Assembly: GCA_009917695.1 (NCBI GenBank)
Contig: JAACJG010000020.1
Span: 1-58,890, forward strand
Length of the DNA: 58,890 nucleotides
Origin: Candidatus Rifleibacterium amylolyticum
GTDB lineage: Bacteria > Muiribacteriota > Ozemobacteria > Ozemobacterales > Ozemobacteraceae
Direction: 5' to 3'
The translations under genes were made by a program, and so were the position numbers. Under the pieces are notes generated by a model. It ran no database searches and was not told the origin of the DNA. It saw nothing but the letters and a program-made list of their open reading frames with translations. Shown one piece after another: positions 8,601 to 16,929 of this stretch; within the stretch, counting starts at the first letter, position 1; each line of letters opens with the position of its first letter.

Positions 8601-10518
8601 TGACCTTACCAATGAGGCAAGCAACGCGCACGCCTACAACTACGACCCGGCCGGCAACCCTCTGGAGATCAGCACCAAGATCAAGTCTGACGTTTACAAC
8701 CCCGCCCGCCCGAAGGGCGCCGAAGTCGGCGTTGATAATGGCACCCGCGTAGACAGTGACCCAACCGGCAAGGACTGGAGCTTTATCCAGTGGGGTCTCT
8801 ACCTGCAACCGACCGGCCCCTATAATATGGCTACACCAACCACATTCCTCGATGCCGACAGCAGGCATATCCGTGGCATTCTTATCGCGCAGGGCAGTTG
8901 TAACGACCCGGAAGTCGTTACCAGCAGCCTTGGTAATCGCAAATACAGCGTAAGAATTCCGATCGATTCTTCTAAATTCTCACAGATAATCAACACGCCA
9001 AAAGATCCTGAAACTTTCAACCTGCATCTCGAAGTCCTTTACCCGCGAGTCAGCTGGCTGAGCAACGACCTGGGCGACAGCGCAACCGACGAAAGGCGCT
9101 TCAGCAGTATGATTCCGCTCAGCAATGACAGCGGCGACAAGCCATTCCATATACTTGGCCGCATGCGCCTGGCGCCAGGCAATTCGCCTGAACCGGGCAC
9201 GAACTTCCTGATCAACCAGAGCTGGAAAGATGGGGACAGCGGCGAAGAATTCTTTGTCGGTGGCAAGGAAAGCCTCGGCGCGCTGGCACGCGACTTCACG
9301 CTGCCAGAGTTTGTCGAAGCACCCAACACTAACGAAACTCCGATTATTCAGACTACCGGCGACGAAGCGACCGAAGTCAAAGTATCTTTCGGAGTTTACG
9401 ACAACAACCCGCATGCCGAAATCGGCGCGTTCTACCCGGCTTACGAGATGCTGAAAGTTGATCCAGCAACTGAAGCTCCGTTGCGGCGCTTTGACTCGAC
9501 CGACAGCAACAAGGTGTTCAAACAGGGACCGGCGATTACCGACATCGTTACCCACAAAGGACCGGAAGACATCAACTTCTTCAGCAACAATGACTGGAAA
9601 GCCGGCGCTTCCTTCACTACGATACTCACAGAATATGGCCCGGGCAGTAAATTCGATACCGGCAAAGAACTTCAGAACTGGATAGGCTCTCTCAATTACA
9701 CTGTTCTCGGCTCGATAAAAGATGGCATTGGCTCATATTCGACTATTGTCGAACACCAGTTCTATCACGAAAAAGCCTGTGCTGACATGGGTATAACCGT
9801 CGATGAAAATGCCAGAATAGTAATCAACGACACCCTGGTAAAAGCAGTAGAACGCTACGACAACGACCCGCCAAGCATCGAAGTAGAACTGATTTCGCAG
9901 GTCGATAACCGCCGCTGGGAATTCAAACTCAACGAAATGGTGAATGACCTCTGTCGCCTCCCGACCACAATCGAGAACCTTGGGAAATGCACTCTCGAAG
10001 TCACTTCTTATAATCTGCAGACCAACGCGCCGATTAACACGCTCTCCGACAACGAGATCCCCGGCTGCACAGCCTACCCGGATGACATCGGCCAGCCTGA
10101 CGTCAATGCTCTGACCGTTCTGCCGACGGCTCTGCCCGAATTCAGACGAGCCAGCCGCCTGTTGATCAACGTCAGAATCTTCGACAATACCGGCTTCAGA
10201 GAACTCAAGGAAGCCACCATCAAGGTAGTCAACCTCGATGGCGGCGAAAGCAGCCTGCTTCCTGCCAACAGTCCTAACATTCCTTTGATGGCATGGCAGA
10301 ATGTTAATGGCAACGCTATCGAAGGCGTCGCTGATAGACCACGCGCCAGCTTCGCCGTCGACATGCCGATGAAAGCTCTTACTGACCAGAACCAGGTGCT
10401 CATCGAGGTATACGCCAGCGACCTGAACAACAACAGGCGTAAGCTGATCATACCGATAAAGGTTGTAGAAAGCACTTTCGAAACCCGTGTTCTTGAAATC
10501 AAAGAAAATCGCAACTGA
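5695..10518 (+). CDS. Giant secreted protein (1607 aa), possible pilus-tip or surface protein
   Basis: A signal peptide (MKKKIILGLCLMMILC...VHA) is preceded by GGGGGAGG. I recognise no named domain. The first ~600 residues contain segments reminiscent of beta-propeller blades, for example IGVDGDGYLYVMRTEK, where DGDG could bind calcium. The middle and C-terminal parts are rich in Asn, Thr and Pro with Ig-like beta-strand patterns (FIVKVYSENL, IKVVNLDGG, VLIEVYASDL). There is no C-terminal membrane anchor or sorting signal. Directly downstream of three minor-pilin-like genes, it occupies the position of PilY1 in minor pilin operons, so a tip adhesin or mechanosensor role is plausible but unproven. 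Confidence 0.6.
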   Translation: MKKKIILGLCLMMILCVGSIAVHAQDLGMNGVAYVLLGNEFDRHGVYRLNDYGTDAAVRADPYKLFNLNAMPGKVSGLSANQHKQVFLLAGPLAGEWADAEVGWLPTGMRFDDDSPIYLKVMLPNDPEGGVTGYKRDGTPHWSSPSSSGSYWQINYNIAGKTYAYGVKFGGPTEVKFLNGVSGTIGTPVWPGTFSATTGLAHPTDPRKVILPSHWAGVAYYAYGTQNHPEFPRQALDGTIGLNGNVKPVVLWSAGNAGHQSPNTFFSCIVKRVYKKRTKSLDLYAALDNAPPPPSVSPTLQSAGMLSSIDVNVTEAYGKYCGDNCIPGGSIGQNSIMTQLSTVRVVTSTRGARYGFNPQGIRKTSNTSEINAALRVVKPGSAVTEALSISTDDAGTTFAPVIVNGGYLASIGVTPANLKTLGASSDFSNASGLDYLYGSDADKFVVQDSWWGRGGVAYEYYEDTGAIRKLDYMANTIPAIEELGVLSGKIDDIGVDGDGYLYVMRTEKLPIDDEMSGMIVNINNPSANPQFFDVSSTWLRPPPIEGDDSDPTPVAEGSQMPGDFKVVTLKQDVYKTVKRYPQGTGALGSEEDRGKVLAGYDLWTRAFEIKPDNSIGWKHLAWSIEPEGDRDSNFAGELAVVNLAKVPDNLPGSDKLNVIAIGNVDDAGASTLPNQDYTINNPSQSIKEHSTMTFKVEGYKPYINGVMHDLKPIGDIINPNTGATVLSNVKLNSTPNANGTYDHDENNDGSPSGFPSSMFEATGRNTVVQWKIKLVEESDASAANFTVIETFPDVTGAGQFKALSFTFPHPGNYLIEASVTYNHFVFSGVTNNIRPHELPFTSKTVTTAPFIVKVYSENLNLNKSPSYITNIQIKPTTRTRLHGVANSTISGTGPVPSLLDFEEDKSLGGIEITFDAQFVRDANRVTNTGSALATFDGIGVWDYRYYARLYNEIQNYFPGLPYSAPATVGDLTNEASNAHAYNYDPAGNPLEISTKIKSDVYNPARPKGAEVGVDNGTRVDSDPTGKDWSFIQWGLYLQPTGPYNMATPTTFLDADSRHIRGILIAQGSCNDPEVVTSSLGNRKYSVRIPIDSSKFSQIINTPKDPETFNLHLEVLYPRVSWLSNDLGDSATDERRFSSMIPLSNDSGDKPFHILGRMRLAPGNSPEPGTNFLINQSWKDGDSGEEFFVGGKESLGALARDFTLPEFVEAPNTNETPIIQTTGDEATEVKVSFGVYDNNPHAEIGAFYPAYEMLKVDPATEAPLRRFDSTDSNKVFKQGPAITDIVTHKGPEDINFFSNNDWKAGASFTTILTEYGPGSKFDTGKELQNWIGSLNYTVLGSIKDGIGSYSTIVEHQFYHEKACADMGITVDENARIVINDTLVKAVERYDNDPPSIEVELISQVDNRRWEFKLNEMVNDLCRLPTTIENLGKCTLEVTSYNLQTNAPINTLSDNEIPGCTAYPDDIGQPDVNALTVLPTALPEFRRASRLLINVRIFDNTGFRELKEATIKVVNLDGGESSLLPANSPNIPLMAWQNVNGNAIEGVADRPRASFAVDMPMKALTDQNQVLIEVYASDLNNNRRKLIIPIKVVESTFETRVLEIKENRN

Positions 10519-11269
10519 TAAAAAAGCAGTAAAACACGTCGGCAAGCCCCTCATCAGGGGTGTTGCCGGCGTGTTTTTCTTTACCATCGCGCTGACAATG
10601 CAGCTGGCAGCCTGCGACATGAGCGCCTTCGTTCAGTCTGAATTCGCCGAAAGATGTCAACTGCTGCTCGATCTCTGCGATAAGGCCGATCTGGCCAGAA
10701 GCCTTGCCCACCCTGATATAGCTGGCTACAACGGTGCTTTGAGCCGCGAATGGATCAGGTTTTTCCTGGCACACGGCAATCACTCCAACATACCACCAAC
10801 CCTTGCCTTCATAGCTACCGACAGCTGGAACATCGCGATGAACGAAGTCGGCAACGCCATTGCCGCGTTGATCAATACCGGCATCGATCGCGAAAATATG
10901 CATCGCCTGCGCTTCCGAGTAATGCTGATGAAGGAGCCGCAGCGAATAGAAACGCTGCAAAAAATCTTCGACGGGCGACGAAAACAACTTCTCAGCGCCA
11001 CAGAACAATGGTCAGACAGAGAAGCCTGGTTTACCCAGACACTTATTCTGCCAGCCAATGAACTGCACGCACAGGTGGGTGAAGTGCCGGAACTGCTGCA
11101 TCGCCTGCAAACAGAAGTAGACTCGCATATTGCGGCTTTTCAGCGAATTATTGAGCATGAAAAAAATGGAACCGACCCGGAAGTGGTAGCGGCACTGTTT
11201 TCAAGCCTGCAGCAGGAAATCGACCTGGATATGGCCTTCTGGGAGACTCTGTTCTTCTACAATACCTGA
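10487..11269 (+). CDS. Exported or lipoprotein-like helical protein
   Basis: Up to 260 residues from a GTG at 10487, overlapping the end of the giant gene by 32 nt. The start is uncertain, with TTG at 10493 another option. A hydrophobic segment ends in LAACDMSAF, giving either a lipobox (LAAC) or a mature protein beginning Cys-Asp. The remainder is predominantly helical with no recognised motif. The mature start C-D-x-S-x-F recurs in the gene at 22377, and both have a W-I-x-F a little later, so they may be distant paralogues. It ends convergent with ftsY, overlapping by 13 nt. Confidence 0.6.
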   Translation: MFLKSKKIATDKKAVKHVGKPLIRGVAGVFFFTIALTMQLAACDMSAFVQSEFAERCQLLLDLCDKADLARSLAHPDIAGYNGALSREWIRFFLAHGNHSNIPPTLAFIATDSWNIAMNEVGNAIAALINTGIDRENMHRLRFRVMLMKEPQRIETLQKIFDGRRKQLLSATEQWSDREAWFTQTLILPANELHAQVGEVPELLHRLQTEVDSHIAAFQRIIEHEKNGTDPEVVAALFSSLQQEIDLDMAFWETLFFYNT

Positions 11270-12684
11270 TAATCGCTCTGTTTGGTCTTTTCGCTGTCAT
11301 CCGCGAAAAGAGCCTCAAGAAACTGCTCAGGCTCGAACGGCATCAGATCATCCATCTTCTCGCCAACGCCGATAAACTTGACCGGCGCGCTTATCTGCTC
11401 TTCAACTGCGAAGAGAACGCCGCCCTTAGCGGTTCCATCGAGTTTGGTAACGACAAGACCTGAAATCGGCAGAGCCTCTTTAAATTGTTTCGCCTGCTGC
11501 ACGGCATTCTGACCGGTGGTGGCGTCGAGCACCAGCAAAATCTCATGCGGGCCGCCATCACTTTCCTTTTCGGCGATTTTCTGAACCTTTTTCAACTCGG
11601 CCATGAGATTAGCTTTTACGTGCATGCGACCAGCAGTGTCAACAATCAACAGGTCGGCTTCGCGCTTTTTTGCAGCATGAATAGCATCGAAAACCAGAGC
11701 GCCCGGGTCGCCACCTTCGCTGCCTCTGATTACTTCGACGCCGACGCGTTCGCCCCAGATTGAAATCTGATCTATCGCAGCCGCTCTAAAGGTATCGCCG
11801 GCCGCCAGAACGACTTTCTTGCCTTCTTTAACAAAGCGCCGCGCCAGTTTGGCAATAGTTGTCGTCTTACCAACACCGTTAACTCCGATAATCAGAAATA
11901 CGGTGAGACCATTGGGGTTAAAAACCGGCGTAGAAGAATATCTTGTCAGCATGCCGCGAAGTTGATCGCGCAGAATCGCATAAATTTTTTCGGGATCGGT
12001 GATGTCTTCCTCATCTACCTTTTTGTGAAGATAAGTGAGGAGTTCCTGAGTCGTTTTTACACCCACATCAGCCTCAAACAATGCCTCTTCAAGCTCGTCG
12101 AGGAGATCGTCGTTTATCTTCGTGCTGCCAAGAACAAGCTTTTTGAGCTTGCCGACGAAACCAGTCCGGGTTTTGGTCAGACCATTCTTAAGCCGCTGAA
12201 ACCACGACAATTCTGGCTCAGGCTCTTCAACCGGCTTGACCGGCACAACCGGCTCAGCAATCTTAGCCGGCTCGACCGCCTTTTCGACGACGACCGGCTC
12301 AACTGCCGGCTTTGCTTCGACAGCCGCCTTTTCAGCTACCGGAGTAGATGTGAGCTCAACCGGCCTGGTGTCAGATATTTGTGCTGTTTCGGCAGAACGC
12401 TCGCTGATCGGTGCTTTCTTATCATCAGCATCGATCGCAGTCGTATCATCGAACGCTTCAAAAGGAACAAGCCAGGCAAAGAGCAAAAGGGTTAAGCCAG
12501 CCAGACTGGTTACACCGGCAACGATTATCTGCGAAGGGCCTGCCTGATAATAAATCAGAATGCCTTCGATCAGCAGGCTGATACCGATCAGAAGAACAAT
12601 TATGCGAGATTCATCCCACTGCCGGGTATAAACGACCGGGTTACCATCGGTTGCCGCCGGGGTCTTTTGTAGTTCTTCACTCAT
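11257..12684 (-). CDS. ftsY: Signal recognition particle receptor FtsY with N-terminal membrane helices
   Basis: 475 residues. NG GTPase: N domain from about residue 165 (WFQRLKNGLTKTRTGF), P-loop GVNGVGKTTTIAKLA near 265, DTFRAAA, DTAGR, DATTGQNA and TKLDGTAKGG. It docks SRP-ribosome complexes at the membrane for co-translational insertion. Unusually, residues about 28-47 and 51-72 are two hydrophobic helices, followed by a Pro/Glu/Val-rich linker (VEPVVVEKAVEPAKIAEP). Most FtsY proteins attach by amphipathic helices instead. The ATG overlaps the smc stop (ATGA), so the two genes are co-translated; smc-ftsY pairing is common in bacteria. Confidence 0.95.
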   Translation of the reverse strand: MSEELQKTPAATDGNPVVYTRQWDESRIIVLLIGISLLIEGILIYYQAGPSQIIVAGVTSLAGLTLLLFAWLVPFEAFDDTTAIDADDKKAPISERSAETAQISDTRPVELTSTPVAEKAAVEAKPAVEPVVVEKAVEPAKIAEPVVPVKPVEEPEPELSWFQRLKNGLTKTRTGFVGKLKKLVLGSTKINDDLLDELEEALFEADVGVKTTQELLTYLHKKVDEEDITDPEKIYAILRDQLRGMLTRYSSTPVFNPNGLTVFLIIGVNGVGKTTTIAKLARRFVKEGKKVVLAAGDTFRAAAIDQISIWGERVGVEVIRGSEGGDPGALVFDAIHAAKKREADLLIVDTAGRMHVKANLMAELKKVQKIAEKESDGGPHEILLVLDATTGQNAVQQAKQFKEALPISGLVVTKLDGTAKGGVLFAVEEQISAPVKFIGVGEKMDDLMPFEPEQFLEALFADDSEKTKQSDYQVL

Positions 12685-15600
12685 TGCAGATTCTCCTCTG
12701 AGGCAGCAGCAGCCAGCGGAATATTTCTTCCGCTGACATGGCCTGATTTGCCCACAGTAAATTCCTTGATTTTGTTCTCATCTTCGAGACGTATCGAAAT
12801 TGGTCGTGAAATGCCTGATTTTTGCAGGGTAACACCATAAATGACATCGACTGCCTGCATGGTTTCCTTGTTGTGAGTAATGACGATAAATTGAGTCTTA
12901 TCGGCAAAACTGCGCAACATTCGATTAAAGCGACGCACATTCGATTCATCGAGCGCGGCCTCGACTTCGTCGAGCAGACAGAAAGCCGGTGGTTTAACCT
13001 GGAGAATCGAAAACAACAGCGCCAGGGATATCAACGACTTTTCGCCGCCCGAGAAGAGTTCAAGCGTCGACAGCTTTTTGCCGGGAAGACGGCAGGCAAT
13101 ATCGACATCGCTTTCGAGCGGATTGTCTTTGTCGCTGAGTTTGAGCATACCGCTGCCACCCGGAAACAGTATTTCAAAAATATCGTTGAAAGCAGTATTG
13201 ATCTGCGCGAAAGTTTCGAGGAAGCGCTCGGAAGAAATCTTCTCGATCTCGGCGATCACCTGTTCAAGCGAATCAGCCGCTTCGCTTAAGTCGGCTACCT
13301 GCGAATTGAGAAAATCGTAGCGCTCGCGGGTCTTTTCGTAATCTTCGATTGCCAGCGGATTCACCGGTTCGAGCAGTTCCTGTTCGAATTTGCGCTGGGT
13401 TGTGCGCCCGACCAGTTCTTCGCGACTTTCGTATTTATGCATATTGATGGTCAGGTCGGTCAGTTCGAGACCAAATTCACCGGTGAGAATGCCTTCTTTG
13501 GTGCTGATATGAGTCTTGACCTCGGCCATCTTGATATCGAGCTCAGAAAGTTTTTTGCGGGTCGAATCTTCGATGCGCACGCGGCTCTGATAGGCATGAT
13601 CGAGCTGGTCGAGTTCTTTCGACATCTTGCGATATTCGCTCTGAATATCAGCCATAGCGTTTTCTAGGGCCTCACGATGCTTTTCGAAATCATCAATCTC
13701 TTTTTGAATCGTCGCAACCTTGCCGTCGCCTTCGCTGCTCAAAGTCTTGAGACGATCGACCTCGGCCGATGCACGGTCTTTGCGTTCCTGCGCATCTTTG
13801 CGGCGCCGCGTAGCATTTTCAATTTCTTTGCGAACAGCCTTTTTGCGCTCGACGACCTGCGCCAGTTCAAGCTTGCGTTCGCCAAGCATGGCATTGAGTG
13901 AGGCCAGGCGGCTCTGAATCGATTCTTCCCGGCCGCTCAATGAATTCAGGCGGCCGCTGAGTTCGGCATCCTGAGCTTCGAAAGCAGTCAGCTCTTCTGA
14001 GGCTTTGGTGATTTCATCGCGCAGGGCGGTCAGACGTGAGGTCATCTCGCTGCGGTCACGGGCAATATTGGCATATTCTTCGTTGCGGGTGTTCAGTTCG
14101 GCCTTGAACTGGTCTGCCTGCCTGCCAAAGAAACCGATAGACTGCTCGCGCCGGCGAATCTCCTCTTCGCGCGAACGGGTCGAATTCTGCAGCTGCTGCC
14201 GTTCTTTGTGCAGATTGGCAACCAGCGTGCGCAACTTGCTTTCTTTGGCAGTAAAAGATTTGAGCTTGCTTTCGAGCTCTTCCTGTTCGCGTTTGCGGGA
14301 AAGAATGCCGACCGACTTGCGCGCTTCGCCGCCGCCGGTGAGCGCCCCGGATGAGCGCACGATCTCGCCGTCAAGTGTGACAATACGATTGAAATTGCGG
14401 TTGTTACGCGCGAATTCAACGGCATTATCGAGATTATCGAAAATAAGTATGCGGCCGAGCAGGTTGCTCATTACCGTGTAGAACTTTGCATCGAACTGAA
14501 TCAGTTCGAGAGCTACGCCGACACAGCCCTTAACCCTGGGGTTTTCTACGGTCGGCGGCGCGCTGATCATATCGAGAGGCAAAAAAGTCGCACGGCCAGA
14601 CTTGTTTTCTTTGAGTATCGCAATCGCTCTTTTCGCAGTTTCAGCGTCACGCGTGACGATATCCTGAATACTGGCGCCAAGAGCGGTTTCAAATGCCATT
14701 TCGTAGCCCTGTGGCACCTTGATGAGATCGCCGACGATGCCGTAAATATCAGGCAGACGGCCGGTTTCCTTGAGCGCCAGCGCGGCCTGAACTCCGCGGT
14801 ATATGCCGCTTTCACTGCTGTGGCGAAGTTCTTCGAGCATGTTGCTGCGGGCATTGAGCATTTTGATCTGGTCAGTGGCCGCGTTGAGCTCTTCCTCGTT
14901 TTTGCGGCATTCGCTCTCGATCTTGTTAAGGCGTGCCAGTTCTTCGTTCTGGCGGGCACTGTTTTCTTCGACTTCAGCCTTCATCGTGGCAATTTCTTTA
15001 TCGAGGCGGGCGATCTCGCCCTTGAGCTTATCGACATGTGCCTGTGCCGAAGCAACATCAGATTCACCTTTTTCGAGCTGACGCTCAAGAATCTGCACCT
15101 GCGCCTGCGCGGTTGTAATGCGGTTCTTACGATCAGCCAGTTTAACCGCGATCTGAAAGGCTGAATCTTTATCGTTGGCCTGCTCTTTGAGATGCTGTTC
15201 AAGCTCTGTGCGAACGCTGGCAATGCTGCCTTCGACTTCTGCCATGGCAGAACCCAGCTCGATTTCGCTCGCCTCTTCATTTTTAAGACGATTCTCAGCT
15301 TCAGAGATTTCCTGGCCGCCATCGAGCAGCATGGTTTCGATGCCTTCAATCTCTTCAAGGATAGCCTGACAACGCGCCTGCTGGCTGCGAATGTCTTCGC
15401 GCAGAACCCCGACCTGGCGGCGACGATCGTCGATCTGCAGGGTTACCGCCTTAACTTCGTCCTGACGTTTGTTCAAGACTTCTTCGAATTCGGCGAACCT
15501 GACACGAGCGTCAGCTTTTTTGCTGTCTACTTCGGCCAGAAACTTTTCGATTTCTTCAATTTTAGCAAGCAGACCGAGTCGCATCGAGTTGATGTTTTCC

Positions 15601-16322
15601 TGCTCGGCGTAATACTGGTTGAGGTCGAACAGAATCAGATCTATCTCAAGCTGCCTGATTTCGGAAGCCAGCGCCTGATACTTGCGGGTCTTCTCAGCCT
15701 GTTCGGCAAGCGGCCCAAGCTGGGTTTCGATTTCGCTGATAATGTCATTGAGGCGGGTAATATTGGTGCGGGTATGCCCAAGTTTGGTCAGGGTGTTCTG
15801 CTTGCGATGTTTGAACTTGGTTATGCCAGCGGCTTCTTCGATCAGTGCGCGACGCGACTGAGTGCGCTGAAACACGATATCTTCGATATCGCCCTGGCCG
15901 ATGACCGAGTAGCCATCTTTGCCAATGCCGGTATCCATGAGCATTTCCTTGATTTCGGAAAGCAGCGTGCGCCCGTTATTGACAAAATAATTGCTCTCGC
16001 CTGACCTGAACAGCTGTCTGCCAATGCTGACCTCTGAATAATCCATGGGCATGGCGCGGTCTTCGTTGTCGAGAATCAGCTTGACCTGTGAAAAGGCAGC
16101 CGGCCTGAATTCGGCCGAACCGGCAAAAATAACTTCCGACATTTTGGTGCCACGCAGGGCCTTGGCGCTCTGCTCACCGAGAACCCAGCGAATCGCATCG
16201 CAGACATTACTTTTGCCTGACCCGTTGGGCCCGATTATTGCGGTTATGCCAGGTTGAAAATCAAAAACAGTCTTGCGGCCGAAAGACTTGAAGCCCATCA
16301 GCTCAAGTGACTTGAGATACAT
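12681..16322 (-). CDS. smc: Chromosome partition protein SMC
   Basis: 1213 residues, full length for the family. Head: [15 protein letters not shown], Walker [10 protein letters not shown] (about 31-39), Q-loop region [10 protein letters not shown]. Two long coiled coils flank a hinge at about 500-650 ([20 protein letters not shown]...GATL-type region). C-terminal head: signature [17 protein letters not shown] and Walker [14 protein letters not shown]. It forms a ring-shaped ATPase that compacts and segregates chromosomes, normally with ScpA/ScpB, which are not in this window. First gene of an operon with ftsY. Confidence 0.98.
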   Translation of the reverse strand: MYLKSLELMGFKSFGRKTVFDFQPGITAIIGPNGSGKSNVCDAIRWVLGEQSAKALRGTKMSEVIFAGSAEFRPAAFSQVKLILDNEDRAMPMDYSEVSIGRQLFRSGESNYFVNNGRTLLSEIKEMLMDTGIGKDGYSVIGQGDIEDIVFQRTQSRRALIEEAAGITKFKHRKQNTLTKLGHTRTNITRLNDIISEIETQLGPLAEQAEKTRKYQALASEIRQLEIDLILFDLNQYYAEQENINSMRLGLLAKIEEIEKFLAEVDSKKADARVRFAEFEEVLNKRQDEVKAVTLQIDDRRRQVGVLREDIRSQQARCQAILEEIEGIETMLLDGGQEISEAENRLKNEEASEIELGSAMAEVEGSIASVRTELEQHLKEQANDKDSAFQIAVKLADRKNRITTAQAQVQILERQLEKGESDVASAQAHVDKLKGEIARLDKEIATMKAEVEENSARQNEELARLNKIESECRKNEEELNAATDQIKMLNARSNMLEELRHSSESGIYRGVQAALALKETGRLPDIYGIVGDLIKVPQGYEMAFETALGASIQDIVTRDAETAKRAIAILKENKSGRATFLPLDMISAPPTVENPRVKGCVGVALELIQFDAKFYTVMSNLLGRILIFDNLDNAVEFARNNRNFNRIVTLDGEIVRSSGALTGGGEARKSVGILSRKREQEELESKLKSFTAKESKLRTLVANLHKERQQLQNSTRSREEEIRRREQSIGFFGRQADQFKAELNTRNEEYANIARDRSEMTSRLTALRDEITKASEELTAFEAQDAELSGRLNSLSGREESIQSRLASLNAMLGERKLELAQVVERKKAVRKEIENATRRRKDAQERKDRASAEVDRLKTLSSEGDGKVATIQKEIDDFEKHREALENAMADIQSEYRKMSKELDQLDHAYQSRVRIEDSTRKKLSELDIKMAEVKTHISTKEGILTGEFGLELTDLTINMHKYESREELVGRTTQRKFEQELLEPVNPLAIEDYEKTRERYDFLNSQVADLSEAADSLEQVIAEIEKISSERFLETFAQINTAFNDIFEILFPGGSGMLKLSDKDNPLESDVDIACRLPGKKLSTLELFSGGEKSLISLALLFSILQVKPPAFCLLDEVEAALDESNVRRFNRMLRSFADKTQFIVITHNKETMQAVDVIYGVTLQKSGISRPISIRLEDENKIKEFTVGKSGHVSGRNIPLAAAASEENLQ

Positions 16323-16585
16323 GTTTGTTCGCCTGTTCCTTTGCGAAAGATAATATGATGTTTGACCAATATATATGCCACAATTCGACGCAAAATAACA
16401 GCCTTTATCACATTTTTTGCTGGCAGGCTGCTAACCTCATGCGCTCAGAATGTACGCAACGACAGCGAATTTATTGTTGCAGTGCAGGTGCATGTCATGT
16501 TAGGATGCAGGTGTGAGCCAGTGTAGCTGATTTATCGATTTAGCTGTAGAACCTCACCGAACTCATTCACAAGGACCATCAGCAC

Positions 16586-16735
16586 ATGGAATATGACCAG
16601 AACGAAAAAAACGACGAGAACCAGGAACAACAGACGCCGCAATACGATCCAGCCGGTGAAACCAAGCAGAAATTGCTTTTCTTCGTCGTTGCTGTAGTAG
16701 TTGTCGTTGCCGCCAAGTTCATTCTGGGTCTGTAA
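16586..16735 (+). CDS. Small single-pass membrane peptide (49 aa)
   Basis: ATG at 16586, TAA at 16733-16735, with AAGGA 10 nt upstream of the start. The product has an acidic, Gln/Asn-rich N-terminal half (MEYDQNEKNDENQEQQ) and one C-terminal hydrophobic helix (LLFFVVAVVVVVAAKFILGL), so it would be tail-anchored. It sits alone between the divergent smc operon and the molybdenum hydroxylase gene. Support is the SD, the clean amphiphilic layout and codon choice like the neighbours; the longer minus-strand reading over the same bases has no such support. Function unknown. Confidence 0.6.
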   Translation: MEYDQNEKNDENQEQQTPQYDPAGETKQKLLFFVVAVVVVVAAKFILGL

Positions 16736-16863
16736 CGCGCTTTTCATACCGGTTGTTTTAACGCCGGCAGCTTAATGATATTTCCCTTTTTTTGCCTGAG
16801 CGCTTCTGCGCGCCTTTCGCTTACTGCTGAAGAAAAATGTTAGCCCATCTGATGTCAGAAGTT

Positions 16864-16893
16864 TTGGAAACTGACGGTGGCATGTGCTAAACT
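16864..16893 (+). promoter_or_regulatory. Putative promoter of the molybdenum hydroxylase gene
   Basis: TTGGAA (16864-16869) and TAAACT (16888-16893) are 18 bp apart, about 37 bp before the start codon. This is a moderate match to sigma70. Confidence 0.4.
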
Positions 16894-16929
16894 GCAAAAA
16901 AACGCAGATGAACCTCAGGAGGTTTGAAG

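Noticed and set aside
16532-16747. A 71-codon minus-strand frame rich in Val and Leu.
   Set aside because: It is the shadow of the plus-strand 49-residue membrane ORF, which has an SD and a better layout.
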